A DNA stretch of 64,000 nucleotides from Ancylothrix sp036704045 (lineage in GTDB: Bacteria > Cyanobacteriota > Cyanobacteriia > Cyanobacteriales > Oscillatoriaceae). The notes below the pieces were generated by a model, which was not told where the DNA came from, did not search any database, and worked only from the letters and a program-made list of their open reading frames with translations. Location: assembly GCA_036704045.1 (NCBI GenBank), contig DATNQM010000031.1, forward strand, positions 31,235 through 95,234, given 5' to 3'. The first letter of the stretch is position 1. Every line of letters starts with the position of its first letter. The position numbers were made by a program, and so were the translations under genes. Positions 35,560 to 46,000 of the stretch are shown piece by piece.

Positions 35560-36471
35560 TTACTCAAAAATACTTAATTTTAAGGTTTTAACTATTTGTT
35601 CTACTAAAAACAAGCCGGCTACAGAATTGCCTTCAGTATCCAACGGTGGACTATAGCAAATAATAACACCTTCCTGGGGAATTGCCGTTAAAATTAAGCC
35701 ACTAACTCCTGATTTTATGGGCACTCCAACCTTGACTGCAAACTGGCTGGAAGCTTGATACAAACCACAGGTTAACATGACGGCTTTTACCATGCTGCTA
35801 TAGGGATATAAAATCGGTTTTAGCAGCAACATTCCTAACTGCGTTATATCAGAGATATTTGCCGATAAACAGCAGATGTGGTTGTAGGTATCAAGGGCAA
35901 TTTTGGCATCGGGAATATAACCTGCTTTTTGTAATTCGGCGGCAATTTGTTGATTGCGTTGGTTTGGGGTGGAATTGATAGAGGATAAAATTTTTTCATC
36001 TAAAAAAAGTCTACAATTTGCATGATAATTTAGCCAATTTTGGAGAATTTCACAACTCGAAAAACCATCTTTACCCGGAAGTAAAGAAGATAAGGCAATG
36101 GCACCACTATTAATCATTGGGTTGCGTGGTTTTCCGCCGTCATTTTGCAGTTGACTCAAAGAATTAAAGGGTTGATCTGAGTATTCTGTACCAACGATTT
36201 TAAATACGGTTTCTGGTTGAAATTCGGCAAGACAATAAAGGAATAAAAATGGCTTAATGATACTCATTAAAGACACTGTTAAAGTGGTGTCGCCCTGAGC
36301 GATTATTTCCCCGGAAATGGTTTGTATTTGCAGCGCAAAGGCTGTGGAGTCAACTTGAGCAAGTGGGGGTATGTAATGGGGAAGAGTGCCGGATTTGGCT
36401 TGATTTTTGGCTGTGGTAATCCAGTGTTCGAGGTGAGGTAAAGCGCGACGATTTAGTTTTTCTTTTGCCAT
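35560..36471 (-). CDS. glsA: Glutaminase (GlsA family)
   Basis: A 303-residue serine-dependent enzyme that hydrolyses glutamine to glutamate and ammonia. The catalytic Ser-x-x-Lys is seen in VSLMSIIKPFLFLY. Further family motifs are NDGGKPRNPMINSGAIALSS, VKVGVPIKSGVSGLILTAIP and the C-terminal PLDTEGNSVAGLFLVEQI. Length is normal for GlsA. Its start overlaps the end of the DUF29-like gene by 19 bases on the same strand, which suggests translational coupling. Confidence 0.9.
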   Translation of the reverse strand: MAKEKLNRRALPHLEHWITTAKNQAKSGTLPHYIPPLAQVDSTAFALQIQTISGEIIAQGDTTLTVSLMSIIKPFLFLYCLAEFQPETVFKIVGTEYSDQPFNSLSQLQNDGGKPRNPMINSGAIALSSLLPGKDGFSSCEILQNWLNYHANCRLFLDEKILSSINSTPNQRNQQIAAELQKAGYIPDAKIALDTYNHICCLSANISDITQLGMLLLKPILYPYSSMVKAVMLTCGLYQASSQFAVKVGVPIKSGVSGLILTAIPQEGVIICYSPPLDTEGNSVAGLFLVEQIVKTLKLSIFE

Positions 36472-36983
36472 TTTTTTATGCCAAATAGTTGAGTAAGTTT
36501 TTGCCGGATAATTTGGGTTAATTCATTAGAGGAATATTCATAGGTTAAATTTAGTAATTGTTGAGAAATTTCAAAAAGTTGATTTTTATCAATTATTTCG
36601 GAAATTTTTTCTGGTTCTATTGTTCCATCTAGCACTTCTACAGAGGCTAAATCTAAGGATTGTTCTAGGGATTCTTTGAGAATTTTTGACCACTCGTTTG
36701 GTTTAACATAGTAATAGTTTTTGTTGTCTTTACAATTGAGATTTTTGATGTTGTTGAGAGATTCAGAAATTGATGCTTTGCTATAGTTTGTTAGGTGGTG
36801 TTCAATTTGAATTTTGATGATTTTACTCAATATCCGAATTACATAGAAACGTATTTTATTGAGGTTGTATTCTTTACTCATAGATTCCAATTCATCGACA
36901 ATCAAAAGAGCATCCTCGTATCTTCCTTCAAGGATACTATTTTTTAAATTTCTTAATTCTTGGTTCATATTTAAAACTCTCAT
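36453..36983 (-). CDS. DUF29-family protein
   Basis: A 176-residue soluble helical protein. MNQELRNLKNSILEGRYEDA, the helix IVDELESMSKEYNL and QIEHHLTNYSKASISESLNN resemble a cyanobacterial DUF29-type family of unknown function. ATG at 36983 is supported by AAGGA just upstream. It overlaps the downstream glutaminase start by 19 bases. Its A/T-rich, Asn/Lys-rich coding differs from its neighbours, which can indicate a recently acquired or fast-evolving gene. Confidence 0.65.
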   Translation of the reverse strand: MRVLNMNQELRNLKNSILEGRYEDALLIVDELESMSKEYNLNKIRFYVIRILSKIIKIQIEHHLTNYSKASISESLNNIKNLNCKDNKNYYYVKPNEWSKILKESLEQSLDLASVEVLDGTIEPEKISEIIDKNQLFEISQQLLNLTYEYSSNELTQIIRQKLTQLFGIKKWQKKN

Positions 36984-37086
36984 TTTTCCTTACATCTATT
37001 GGCAAAAAATTGTTAAGAAAAAATAGACCCTTGAGGGGGTTTTAGTGTAGGTAAATACAGATTTTATTTTTGGGGAATACTGCCAA

Positions 37087-38850
37087 CTATTTCAGTAGTT
37101 CCTCCAATTTTTGCTTATCCCAAAGCGAACGATATAAACCGTCATTGGCAATTAATTCTAAATGGGTGCCGGTTTCGACAATTTGCCCTTTATCCATCAC
37201 AAAAATTCTATCGGCGAGTGCTGTTGCAGACATTTGATGAGAAATGAAAATGACTGTTTTTTTCTGGGTACCGGTGGAGAGGTTATTTAAAATTTGTGTA
37301 GCAGTTTGATTATCTACACTGGAAAGTGCATCATCTAAAATTAAAACCGGCACTTCCATTAACAATGCACGAGATAAAGCGGTACGCTGTCTTTGTCCCC
37401 CAGAAAGTGTAATTCCTCTTTCTCCGACAATGGTTTCATATTGTTGGGGAAAGTTCAAAATTTCTGGATGAATTTGTGCTTCTTTTGCTGCATTTTCTAT
37501 GTAGGGTTGTTCTGCCATTGGATTACCATAGCGGATGTTATTTTTGATGGTAGTGCTGAATAAAAAGCTGTCTTGTGGTACATAAGAAATAGCTTTTCTT
37601 AAGTCTTCTAATCGCAATTTTGTGATGTCGCAACCATCTAAAAATAACTGGTTAGGTGATATTTCTAAAAGATGGGGTAAAGCATTGGCTAAAGTTGATT
37701 TTCCTGAACCTATGGGCCCGACAATAGCAACCGTTTCTCCTGGTTGGATGGTAAAATTAAGATGAGATAAGGCTTCTATTTTTGAACCAGGATAACAATA
37801 GGTTAAATCGCGGGCTTCTATTTTCCCAAGCACCGGCACTGGTAGGGAAATTGGCTGATTTGGATCGCTAATTTTTGGTTCTACACTTAATATGGATTCA
37901 ATGCGATCTATGCTGACTTCACCCCGTTGATAGGCAGTGATTGTAAAGCCTAATAAAGCGGTGGGAAATACGAGGCGTTCAACGTATAAAATAAGGGCTA
38001 TAAAGTCGCCTACGCTAATTTCTTGGGCAGCAATTGCCCCGGCACCAAAGGCGAGCAGAACTAATAAACTTAAGCTGGCTAATCCTGCTAAAATTGGAAA
38101 TAAAAGTGTGCGGGTTCTTGCGAGGCTTAAAGTAGCTTTAAATAACCGTTCGTTATTCTCTCGAAAAGCGCGACGTTCGTTTTCTTCTTGGGCATATATT
38201 TTTATGAGGGCTATGCCACTCATATCTTCTTGAATTAATTCGCTTAAACGTGAAAGTTCTTCCTGTACTACCTGTTGTTGATTTCGCAATTTATCGGCAA
38301 ATAATTGCACTAATAAAAGCATGATTGGATAAACAGCTATTGCCAATAAAGTTAAGCGGACATTAATGGTTAACATAACAGGCAATGTTAAGCCATAAGC
38401 AAAAACGGTATTAGCTAAACTTAATACGGCAAAGCCCAACAAACGGCGAATATTATCTACATCGGATGTGGCGCGGTTGATGAGGTCTCCGGTGGTGTTG
38501 GTGGCAAAATATGCGGGTTCTAATTTGAGTAAATGTTGAAATATTGTTTGCTTTAAATCAAATTCAACTTGCCGGCCTACTCCAAATAGTAACATCCGCG
38601 ATGCAACCCGAATTACCCACATAATGGTTGCAAGGAATAAGACTAGCAAAATGTAGGGTAATATGGGTTGAATGCTGTTGGTGGCGGGTGTTTCTAAAAC
38701 TTGTTTTAGTTTATCAACGCTATTGCGAATTAAGAGGGGAATGTAAACGCCTACTGCATTAACTACTAATAATGCGCCCACTCCTAATGAGGCTTGTCGC
38801 CAATGGGGACGCATATAATTGATGAGTTTTTGGAACCTAGAATTTGCCAT
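37087..38850 (-). CDS. ABC transporter, fused permease and ATPase (MsbA-like)
   Basis: A 587-residue half-transporter. About six transmembrane helices span residues 15-300 (GALLVVNAVGVYIPLLI; LLGFAVLSLANTVFAYG). The nucleotide-binding domain spans about 340-575, with Walker A VGPIGSGKSTLANAL, the signature LSGGQRQRTALSRALL and Walker B VLILDDALSSVD, plus the switch His in VIFISHQMSA. It is an exporter of the lipid A/multidrug type and must dimerise. Substrate unknown. It is monocistronic as far as can be seen. Confidence 0.9.
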   Translation of the reverse strand: MANSRFQKLINYMRPHWRQASLGVGALLVVNAVGVYIPLLIRNSVDKLKQVLETPATNSIQPILPYILLVLFLATIMWVIRVASRMLLFGVGRQVEFDLKQTIFQHLLKLEPAYFATNTTGDLINRATSDVDNIRRLLGFAVLSLANTVFAYGLTLPVMLTINVRLTLLAIAVYPIMLLLVQLFADKLRNQQQVVQEELSRLSELIQEDMSGIALIKIYAQEENERRAFRENNERLFKATLSLARTRTLLFPILAGLASLSLLVLLAFGAGAIAAQEISVGDFIALILYVERLVFPTALLGFTITAYQRGEVSIDRIESILSVEPKISDPNQPISLPVPVLGKIEARDLTYCYPGSKIEALSHLNFTIQPGETVAIVGPIGSGKSTLANALPHLLEISPNQLFLDGCDITKLRLEDLRKAISYVPQDSFLFSTTIKNNIRYGNPMAEQPYIENAAKEAQIHPEILNFPQQYETIVGERGITLSGGQRQRTALSRALLMEVPVLILDDALSSVDNQTATQILNNLSTGTQKKTVIFISHQMSATALADRIFVMDKGQIVETGTHLELIANDGLYRSLWDKQKLEELLK

Positions 38851-39055
38851 AATAATGATTATTTGGGACTGGGGGCTGGAAAAGAGTTTTGTTTCAACCC
38901 TTTTTAAATTTATCAGGTTTGTTGAGTTTTGAAACTGTCTAAACTAACAAAGCTAAAAATTTTGAATTTTTAAGGCTTGTCTTAGATTAGCTTAATTTAC
39001 AATTTTGTGGTAACAAGCTCATCTTTTTATGGAAAGGTAATTTTGTGATTTAGTT

Positions 39056-39592
39056 TTATCTTGGGGGACAAAATGGAAACGGATTAAAAAGGGTTGGTAA
39101 AGCTGTTTCTATAACGCGGGTGGTAGCTAAAAGGCCGGTGGCTGAGGGAACGTAATCAATAAAATTTCCTCCAATAATCTGATCTGTTTGGTTAAGTTGT
39201 CTGGCTAGCCATGTCGAAGAAAGGGGCATACTAATAATAAATAAAATTACTAGAAGCATACTAAGCATTTGTTGGATTTTTTTGCGTGATCCTTTAGCTT
39301 TTGCACCGTCTCTATCATCAGGTAATTCTTTAATAGCTTCCGACCAAATTAACAGTAAAACAACGGCTATTAAGCCAAAGGGTCTGAGGGGAAAAACAAG
39401 AATTGTCCAGATGGAAGTTATTAGAAGACAAGGGTCTGTGTAGGGGAATCTAACTAGGAAAAATATTAAAATAGCTATAGCTATTGCTATTTGTAGATAA
39501 AAAGAATAATTTTTGCCAAATATATCTCTAAGTAAGGGCACCAAGACGGCACCAAGAATTAAAACTATCGCAAAACTAACGAGAGATTCCAT
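39056..39592 (-). CDS. Membrane protein of unknown function, possibly truncated
   Basis: A 178-residue protein with four or five hydrophobic helices (VSFAIVLILGAVLVPLL; LQIAIAIAILIFFLVRF; MLSMLLVILFIISMPLSS) and a basic, charged loop around residue 95 (DDRDGAKAKGSRKK). The organisation recalls the N-terminal membrane region of cyanobacterial SanA/YdcF-type proteins. The C-terminal catalytic domain is absent, and the protein ends at LFNPFPFCPPR, so it may be truncated. This is inference only. Confidence 0.45.
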   Translation of the reverse strand: MESLVSFAIVLILGAVLVPLLRDIFGKNYSFYLQIAIAIAILIFFLVRFPYTDPCLLITSIWTILVFPLRPFGLIAVVLLLIWSEAIKELPDDRDGAKAKGSRKKIQQMLSMLLVILFIISMPLSSTWLARQLNQTDQIIGGNFIDYVPSATGLLATTRVIETALPTLFNPFPFCPPR

Positions 39593-40223
39593 AATTAAAA
39601 TGAAAAAATACGTTTGAACATTATACTTATTTCTTTGACTCAGTAAATTTTAGCAACGGATAAGCAGTTGAGGTCTACTTATTCAGTTACGCCCCTGACT
39701 TCTAGTAATTATACTTAACAAAGTATCAATTGCAATCCTTTTGGTTTACGTTAAAATTAAGTTGATGGTTATGAGTGGTTTGTTACATTTGTTTAAAGGC
39801 TTAAATTTTGTTAAGAATTATAACTAAAATTAAGAAATATTAAAAAATAATAAAAGATAATTTAGGCTAATATTATAAACAAAGGTTTTAGATTGTTACC
39901 AAGAGGAAAAAATGTCTACTATTTTCAAGCATTGCAGGGAATAAGCGTAATAAAAACAAGGATAAACAAAGTGAATTAATGATGGGTAAAGGGCGATAGC
40001 TATGCAAAACCCTTAAAAAAACTTCACAAAAAAACTAGTTTTCCTCGTTGATTTTGGCAAAGGATCAGGGTACTTTAACCATGATAGAAAGCTCTAAATT
40101 TTCCAAAAAGGCAGTTATGCTGATAAATTACTTAAAAATAAGAAACTATGCTGTCAAAGGCCACCGGCCAGAGGAAAATAACAAATTTGAGAGTGGTTAG
40201 CAATATTTATAAAGGTACAAGTT
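39593..40223. promoter_or_regulatory. Long AT-rich intergenic region before the pentapeptide-repeat gene
   Basis: About 630 bases. It contains a minute frame at 39912-39944 (MSTIFKHCRE) with an AGAGGA ribosome site. Around 39990-40040 is a purine-rich segment with GGGCGATAGC...GCAAAACCCTT that could fold as a structured leader. No known riboswitch consensus matched. Confidence 0.4.
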
Positions 40224-41198
40224 ATGTATTTAACCTTACTTCCCCAATCTTCCGAACCCGAACTAAAAACTAACTCCAAAAAGCAAAATATGGAAGTAGA
40301 AAATTTGCTAAAAAGGTACGAAAAAGGAGAAAGAGACTTTGCCGGTGTAGACTTGCAGGGGGCTGATTTAAGCGGTGTAACATTAATTGATGTTAATCTG
40401 AGTGGTGCAAACTTAATGGGAGCCAATCTCAGCCGGGCTTTTTTAACTAAATCAAACTTGAGTGATGCTTATTTAAATTGGGCAAATTTAAGTTATGTAA
40501 AATTCAGTGAAGGAACGTTTACAGATGCGGATTTAACAAAAGCAACTATCTGTGGTGCGTTTCTGGTAAAAAGTAATTTGGAAAAAGCGAAACTCAGCGG
40601 TGCTAATCTTACCGGCACGAATCTCCGCAATACAAATTTACAGCGTGTAAACTTATGTGGTGCGAATTTAACTGACGCCAATCTCCGTAATGCTAACCTG
40701 CGGCGAGCGAATTTAAACTGGGCAAATTTGGCCGGTGCAAGACTTAGTGGTGCGGATCTCGAAGGTGCTTTTTTAAATGGAGTTAACTTAAGTAAAGCTT
40801 TTTTGAATGGAGTTGAACTAGACGGAGTTGATTTAAATGGAGTTGATTTGAGTCAAGCAAAATTAAGTGCAGTAAACTTGCAAAATGCTAACTTAATTGC
40901 TGCTAATTTTCAACAGGCAAAGTTGCGGGGGGGTAGTTTAGTAGGAGCAAATCTAGCCGGTTGTGATTTGCGGGCTGCCCTCCTGATAAAAGCTAATTTA
41001 AATTGGACTAATTTAACTCAAGCAGATTTTACCGGCGCTGATTTAAGTGAAGCTCATTTAGTGGGAGCAAAAATAGAAGGAGCAGATTTTACGGATGTGA
41101 AATTACCAGAAGATACTCGCCGGTATTTGTCTTTAATTGCTACCGGCATCACTGTTTGGAGCAAAAAAGAAACCAAAGAAACTTTAATTATTAAATAG
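40224..41198 (+). CDS. Pentapeptide-repeat protein
   Basis: A 324-residue protein of tandem A(D/N)LXX repeats, roughly fifty copies, spanning residues about 38-300 (for example LQGADLSGVTLIDVNLSGAN). Such repeats fold as a right-handed quadrilateral beta helix. Functions in cyanobacteria are mostly unknown. The N-terminal NLLKRYEKGERDFAGVDLQG is the usual leader of this group. Both 40224 (AAGG-type site) and the internal ATG at 40290 are possible starts, and the first is used. It is convergent with the PPK2 gene, with a hairpin between. Confidence 0.88.
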   Translation: MYLTLLPQSSEPELKTNSKKQNMEVENLLKRYEKGERDFAGVDLQGADLSGVTLIDVNLSGANLMGANLSRAFLTKSNLSDAYLNWANLSYVKFSEGTFTDADLTKATICGAFLVKSNLEKAKLSGANLTGTNLRNTNLQRVNLCGANLTDANLRNANLRRANLNWANLAGARLSGADLEGAFLNGVNLSKAFLNGVELDGVDLNGVDLSQAKLSAVNLQNANLIAANFQQAKLRGGSLVGANLAGCDLRAALLIKANLNWTNLTQADFTGADLSEAHLVGAKIEGADFTDVKLPEDTRRYLSLIATGITVWSKKETKETLIIK

Positions 41199-41246
41199 TC
41201 TATGGTCAATTTTTGCTATTAAAAAGCGTGGATAAATGACCATAGA
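41199..41246. terminator. Bidirectional hairpin between convergent genes
   Basis: TCTATGGTCA (41199-41208) and TGACCATAGA (41237-41246) form a perfect 10-bp stem around 28 bases. It overlaps the pentapeptide-repeat stop and ends 12 bases before the PPK2 stop. Confidence 0.65.
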
Positions 41247-41257
41247 TTATTGAGGTT

Positions 41258-42748
41258 CTATCGACTTCTTTTTAAGGCATTACTGATAGCTTGTGTCACG
41301 GTTTCAATGACTTTAACGCGGGCAAAATATTTATTATCTGCTGGAACAATTGTCCAAGGAGCAGTTGGGGTACTGGTGCGTTGAATCATTTGGTTTACTG
41401 CAACATCGTAAAAGGGCCATTTTTCTCGATTGCGCCAATCTTCAGCAGTGAGTTTATATTGCTTAAAATCATTGCTTCCGCGTTCATTAAATCTGTTTAA
41501 TTGTTCTTCTTGACTAATATGTAACCAAAACTTTAGAAGTACATAACCGGCGCTGGTTAATTGTTCTTCAAATTCGTTTATTTCTTGATAGGCACGCCGC
41601 CATTCAGATTCGCTGGCAAAGCCTTCTACGCGCTCCACTAAGACCCTTCCATACCAACTCCGGTCAAAAATTCCAAAGGTGCCGGCAACCGGCAATTTTC
41701 GCCAAAAACGCCATAGATAATGACGTGCTTTTTCTTCATCGGTGGGTGCAGCAAAACCATGTACTTGATAACTGCGAGGGTCAAGAACATCGGTTAATCT
41801 TTTAATTGCACCTCCTTTGCCTGCGGCATCCCAACCTTCAAATAAAGCTAACACTGGCATTTGTTTTTCATGGATTTGCAGTTGTAATTTTGTGAGTTCG
41901 GTTTGTTCTTTTCTGAGTTGTTTTTTGTAGTCTTCTTTTGTTAAAGTTTGAGACAAATCAATTTGAGCTAAAAAATCAGGTTCAATGGCATCAAGTTTGT
42001 CTTGGGGAGGTCGGGGTGCGGGGAGACAAAAATTGTGAAGCCGGTCGAGAGATTCGCTAATTGTTGTTGCCATTTTTGTTAAAACTTTGACTCGTGCCCA
42101 GCGCTGACAATCTCCTTCTACGAGAGTCCAAGGTGCATGACCGGTGCCGGTTTGAATGACCATTTCTTCGGCAAAATGTGCATACTGACGATATTTATTT
42201 GCTTGTTGCCAATCTTCGGGGCGGACTCGCCATGCTAATAATTGATCTTCGGCAGTTTTTTTGAGCCGATTTTTCATTTCTTTTTTGCTTAAATGAATCC
42301 AGAATTTGGCAATAGCTATTCCATCATCAACCAGTTGTCTTTCAAAGGCATTAATTTGACGCATGGCGGTAGGAACATCTGCGTTATTTAGACGTTCAAA
42401 AAGCCGGTCTTCTAATACATGAGTGTACCAACTGTGATAGAAAATACCAATGCGACCTTGCGGTGGTAAATTTTGCCAAAACCGCCATAAAAACGGATAT
42501 TGTTGTTCTTGAGGAGTGGCCGGCCAAATGGGATAAACCGCAAAGCCTCGTGGATCCATATACCCAACCATTTTTTTAACAAGTGCTCCTTTACCAGCAG
42601 AAGCCCAACCTTCTAAAACAATAATAACTGATAGTTTTTTTTCCCAGCAAGCTTGTTGAAGCTGGTTGAGTTGTCGCATTAGGGTTTCAATTTGGGCATT
42701 GTAGGTTTCTTTATCGAGAGATATGCTTAAATCAAGATTTTCTAACAT
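41258..42748 (-). CDS. Tandem-domain PPK2 (polyphosphate:AMP phosphotransferase type)
   Basis: About 496 residues with two PPK2 domains. Domain 1 (about 30-245) has GWASAGKGALVKKMVGYMDP and IFYHSWYTHVLEDRL. Domain 2 (about 275-495) has GWDAAGKGGAIKRLTDVLDP and FDRSWYGRVLVERVEG, which is closer to the canonical sequence. Two fused domains are typical of class II PPK2, the AMP-phosphorylating PAP enzymes, which regenerate ADP from polyphosphate. The ATG at 42748 is used because the upstream extension begins with TTG at 42793. Confidence 0.85.
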   Translation of the reverse strand: MLENLDLSISLDKETYNAQIETLMRQLNQLQQACWEKKLSVIIVLEGWASAGKGALVKKMVGYMDPRGFAVYPIWPATPQEQQYPFLWRFWQNLPPQGRIGIFYHSWYTHVLEDRLFERLNNADVPTAMRQINAFERQLVDDGIAIAKFWIHLSKKEMKNRLKKTAEDQLLAWRVRPEDWQQANKYRQYAHFAEEMVIQTGTGHAPWTLVEGDCQRWARVKVLTKMATTISESLDRLHNFCLPAPRPPQDKLDAIEPDFLAQIDLSQTLTKEDYKKQLRKEQTELTKLQLQIHEKQMPVLALFEGWDAAGKGGAIKRLTDVLDPRSYQVHGFAAPTDEEKARHYLWRFWRKLPVAGTFGIFDRSWYGRVLVERVEGFASESEWRRAYQEINEFEEQLTSAGYVLLKFWLHISQEEQLNRFNERGSNDFKQYKLTAEDWRNREKWPFYDVAVNQMIQRTSTPTAPWTIVPADNKYFARVKVIETVTQAISNALKRSR

Positions 42749-43062
42749 TTTTGTTTGCGGGTTTTTAGACTTAGTTGGGTGAGGTTTCCCCAAGAATTAG
42801 TGTAAACAAATTATCAGCTATGGCTACGAATAAAAGTGTTAAATTAATATTGAGTTTAAGGAAATTGTGGCGGCCGGTGGTGATATTTCTGAAGTTGGCA
42901 TTTAGGCAAACATACAAAATTTGTCTAAAATCTCTATCTAAAGATAGAAATAAATTAAAATAAAAAAGGTTAAACACAACTAAAATTAAAAACCAGTAGT
43001 TTTTAATCAATTGTGCAAAATGATATTAGATTGGTGACATTGGGGAGAGTAAATACTGTACC
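42749..43062. other. Intergenic region after the NRPS gene
   Basis: About 310 AT-rich bases between the NRPS stop and the PPK2 start, both on the minus strand. It contains no convincing gene. It should hold the PPK2 promoter and any terminator for the NRPS operon, though none is clear. Confidence 0.4.
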
Positions 43063-46000
43063 TTAATCACTAATTTTTTGTGTCTTCAAAGCCCTTTCAA
43101 TACACTCCTCTAATTTCTTAGCCAAAAAGCGCACACGAGGTTCTAAAATCATTGTTTTATGATGTCCCGGCACCTCGGCAATATCCACACCACCGGCAGC
43201 TAATTTATCCCACCCTAACAAAGGATCATAATACTTAGTTGTGGGTCTTTCTATGGCGCGTAGTAAAGTAATTTTTCCAGGATAAACTTGCGGTTTATAT
43301 TGACGAGCAGCCTGATGATTTAGAGATTCAATAAGCTGTAAATATTCGGGAACCTCATCAACCACAGCATCAAGATTTTTAGTAAAAAGTTTTTTATTTA
43401 ATTTATTAATTAAAGCTTGAACTTTCCATTTTACCCTATCTGTTATATATTTAATTTGCTCAGTTTTCTCTAAGCGAGAAAGATTTAATTTGTGAATAGA
43501 AAGCTGGTAGGAAAAAGGAGGTCTTGACTGCTTAAATAATAGGGGACTAAAAGTGTCTAAAACAGCAAGCAAAGCAACTTTTTCTCCCGCTTTTACTAAT
43601 TGTTGAGCAATTTCAAAAGCCAGCACTCCACCAAAGGAATGACCGGCCAATAAATAAGGCCCTTCGGGTTGCACACTTTTCATTTCTTGGATACAGTCAG
43701 CAGCCATATCTTCAACTCGTGTATTAGGTGTTACTTTGCCGTATAAACCTTTAGATTGCAACCCATATATAGGACGATTTTTGCCCATATATTTAGTCAT
43801 AATTTGGTAAGAAAAAACATTTCCTCCAACGGCGTGTATGCAAAACAAAGGCCGTTTTTTGCCTTCGGGCTGAAGTTCAATTAACATCCCAAAAGAAGCG
43901 GGCAAATCTTTTTGATTTAAAAGATTTGTTATTTTTTCAATTGTTGGGGCTTGAAATAAAGCCGGTAAAGGTAAAGTTTTGCCCATAGTTTTTTCTATTT
44001 GGGCAAATAAGCGTAATCCCAACAATGAATGTCCACCTAAATCAAAAAAGTTATCCGTAACACCAACATTTTTAACCCCTAAAACGCTTTGCCAAATTTC
44101 TACTAATTGAGCTTCAATTTGGTTGCGAGGGGCAACAAAACTGTCTGGGCTTTCATTACGCTCAAATTCTGGTTCTGGTAATGCTTTGCGGTCGATTTTG
44201 CCATTGGGAGTCATGGGAATTTTATCAAGCAAAACCAAAGCAGAAGGAATCATATATGCTGGCAGCTTTTCTTTCAAAAATTCTCTTATATGATGGATGG
44301 ATTTTGTCCCACTTTTTAATACTATATAGGCAACTAAATTTTTCTCACCTTCTGAATTTTCTCGTGCCATAGCAACACATCTTTCTACGTCGGGATGTTG
44401 GCCTAAAATTGCTTCAATTTCTGCTAATTCTATACGGACACCGCGAATTTTTACTTGATGATCTAATCGGCCTAAAATTTCCAGTAAACCATCAGGCCGG
44501 TAGCGTCCTCTATCGCCGGTGTAATAAATTAAATCTTGTTCATCATCCCGAAATGGATTTTTCACAAATCTCTTATTTTCATCAGGAGAATTGATATATC
44601 CATAACTTCTAAAAAATGTGCGAATTGCAATTTCTCCTGGTTCACCTATCCCACAAATTACGTTGTTTTTATTTAATACTAAAGCTTGGGTTTCAGGAAG
44701 TGTAGAACCCACTGGCTGCACGCCTGGTAAAGCGGGTTTAGGAACAGGATAAAAACATTTTGCTAAGGTCGTTTCTGTGGGGCCATAAATATTAATAATT
44801 TCGCCACTTTCGGGAAAAGCTTTTCGCCATTTGTTGAGCAATTTTTCTTTCAATGGTTCACCGGCAAAAAATACCAAACGTAAGTTTTTTAATGTTACAG
44901 AAGCCGGCACATTAATTAACCAAGATTCTGCTAAAGTTGGAACGGTATGCAGTAAGGAAATTTTTTCGCGTTCTAACCAAGGTAAAATTGTTGCAGGAGT
45001 GAGGTCATCTTCAACAGTTGGTAAACAAAGTGTAGCCCCACTTGTAAGCGGTAAAAAGATATCTCGCAACACTACATCAAAAGATAATCCTGTTAATTGT
45101 CCGCTGCGATCTGTTGAGTCAATTTTAAAAGTTTGTCTTTGCCAAGCAAGAAAATGACTTAAGCCTTTATGACATCCTAAAACGCCTTTTGGTGTGCCGG
45201 TGGTACCGGAAGTAAAGAAGATATAGGCCGGATCATCGGGTGAAATTTCTGGCAATTTTATTGTTTCTAAATTATCAATTTTTTGTGGTAAATTTTCCGT
45301 TAAATATTCTAGCGGTAATTCGCCTGTGGTGGCTGTATTTTCATCAACAATAATTACATTTAAAGAGTCAAATAATGAAATTTCCGCCCTAGGTATGCCA
45401 ACATAAATTGCAGATTTTGTCTTGGCTTCTTGCAACATAACTTTTTTGCGGCTTTCGGGCAAATTTCGAGCCAGGGTGAGTAGCACACCTCCACTTAGCA
45501 ATATGCCTAGAATACTTGCAATTAGGCCAAAACTGCGGGGGCCGGTTACAGCAACAGTGTCACCAGATTTAATTCCTTGTGCAATTAAGGTTCGGGCAAT
45601 ATTTGTAGCTGCTTCCGAGAGTTGTAAGTAAGTCCAAGTATCAGAACCTTTACAAATTGAGGATGTTTGTGGGTTGAGTTCGACTTTTTCTGCAATAATT
45701 TCGGTGATGGGTTTGTAGTAAGGTTGCAGTAAAACTGCACTTGGATCTGGCAAAATAGAGCGAGCATTTGGCGTAACAAGAAAATAAGAACTAAGGGTTA
45801 ATTGCGGGTTTTCAATAATTTGTTCTAGCAAAATTTGCAGTTGTGCCAGCATTTCTTTAATACGACCGGCAGTAAATAAATCTGCATTGTAAACAAACTC
45901 TATTTGTGTACCCTGAATTTTTTCGCGGACATAAAGGGTAATATCAAATTTAGATTCCAATTCTGGACGAGGTAAAGGGGTAATATTTAAGTCCCCTACT

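Noticed and set aside
39990..40040. Possible c-di-GMP or preQ1 riboswitch
   Set aside because: Only fragments resemble the consensus, and the downstream pentapeptide-repeat gene is not a typical target.
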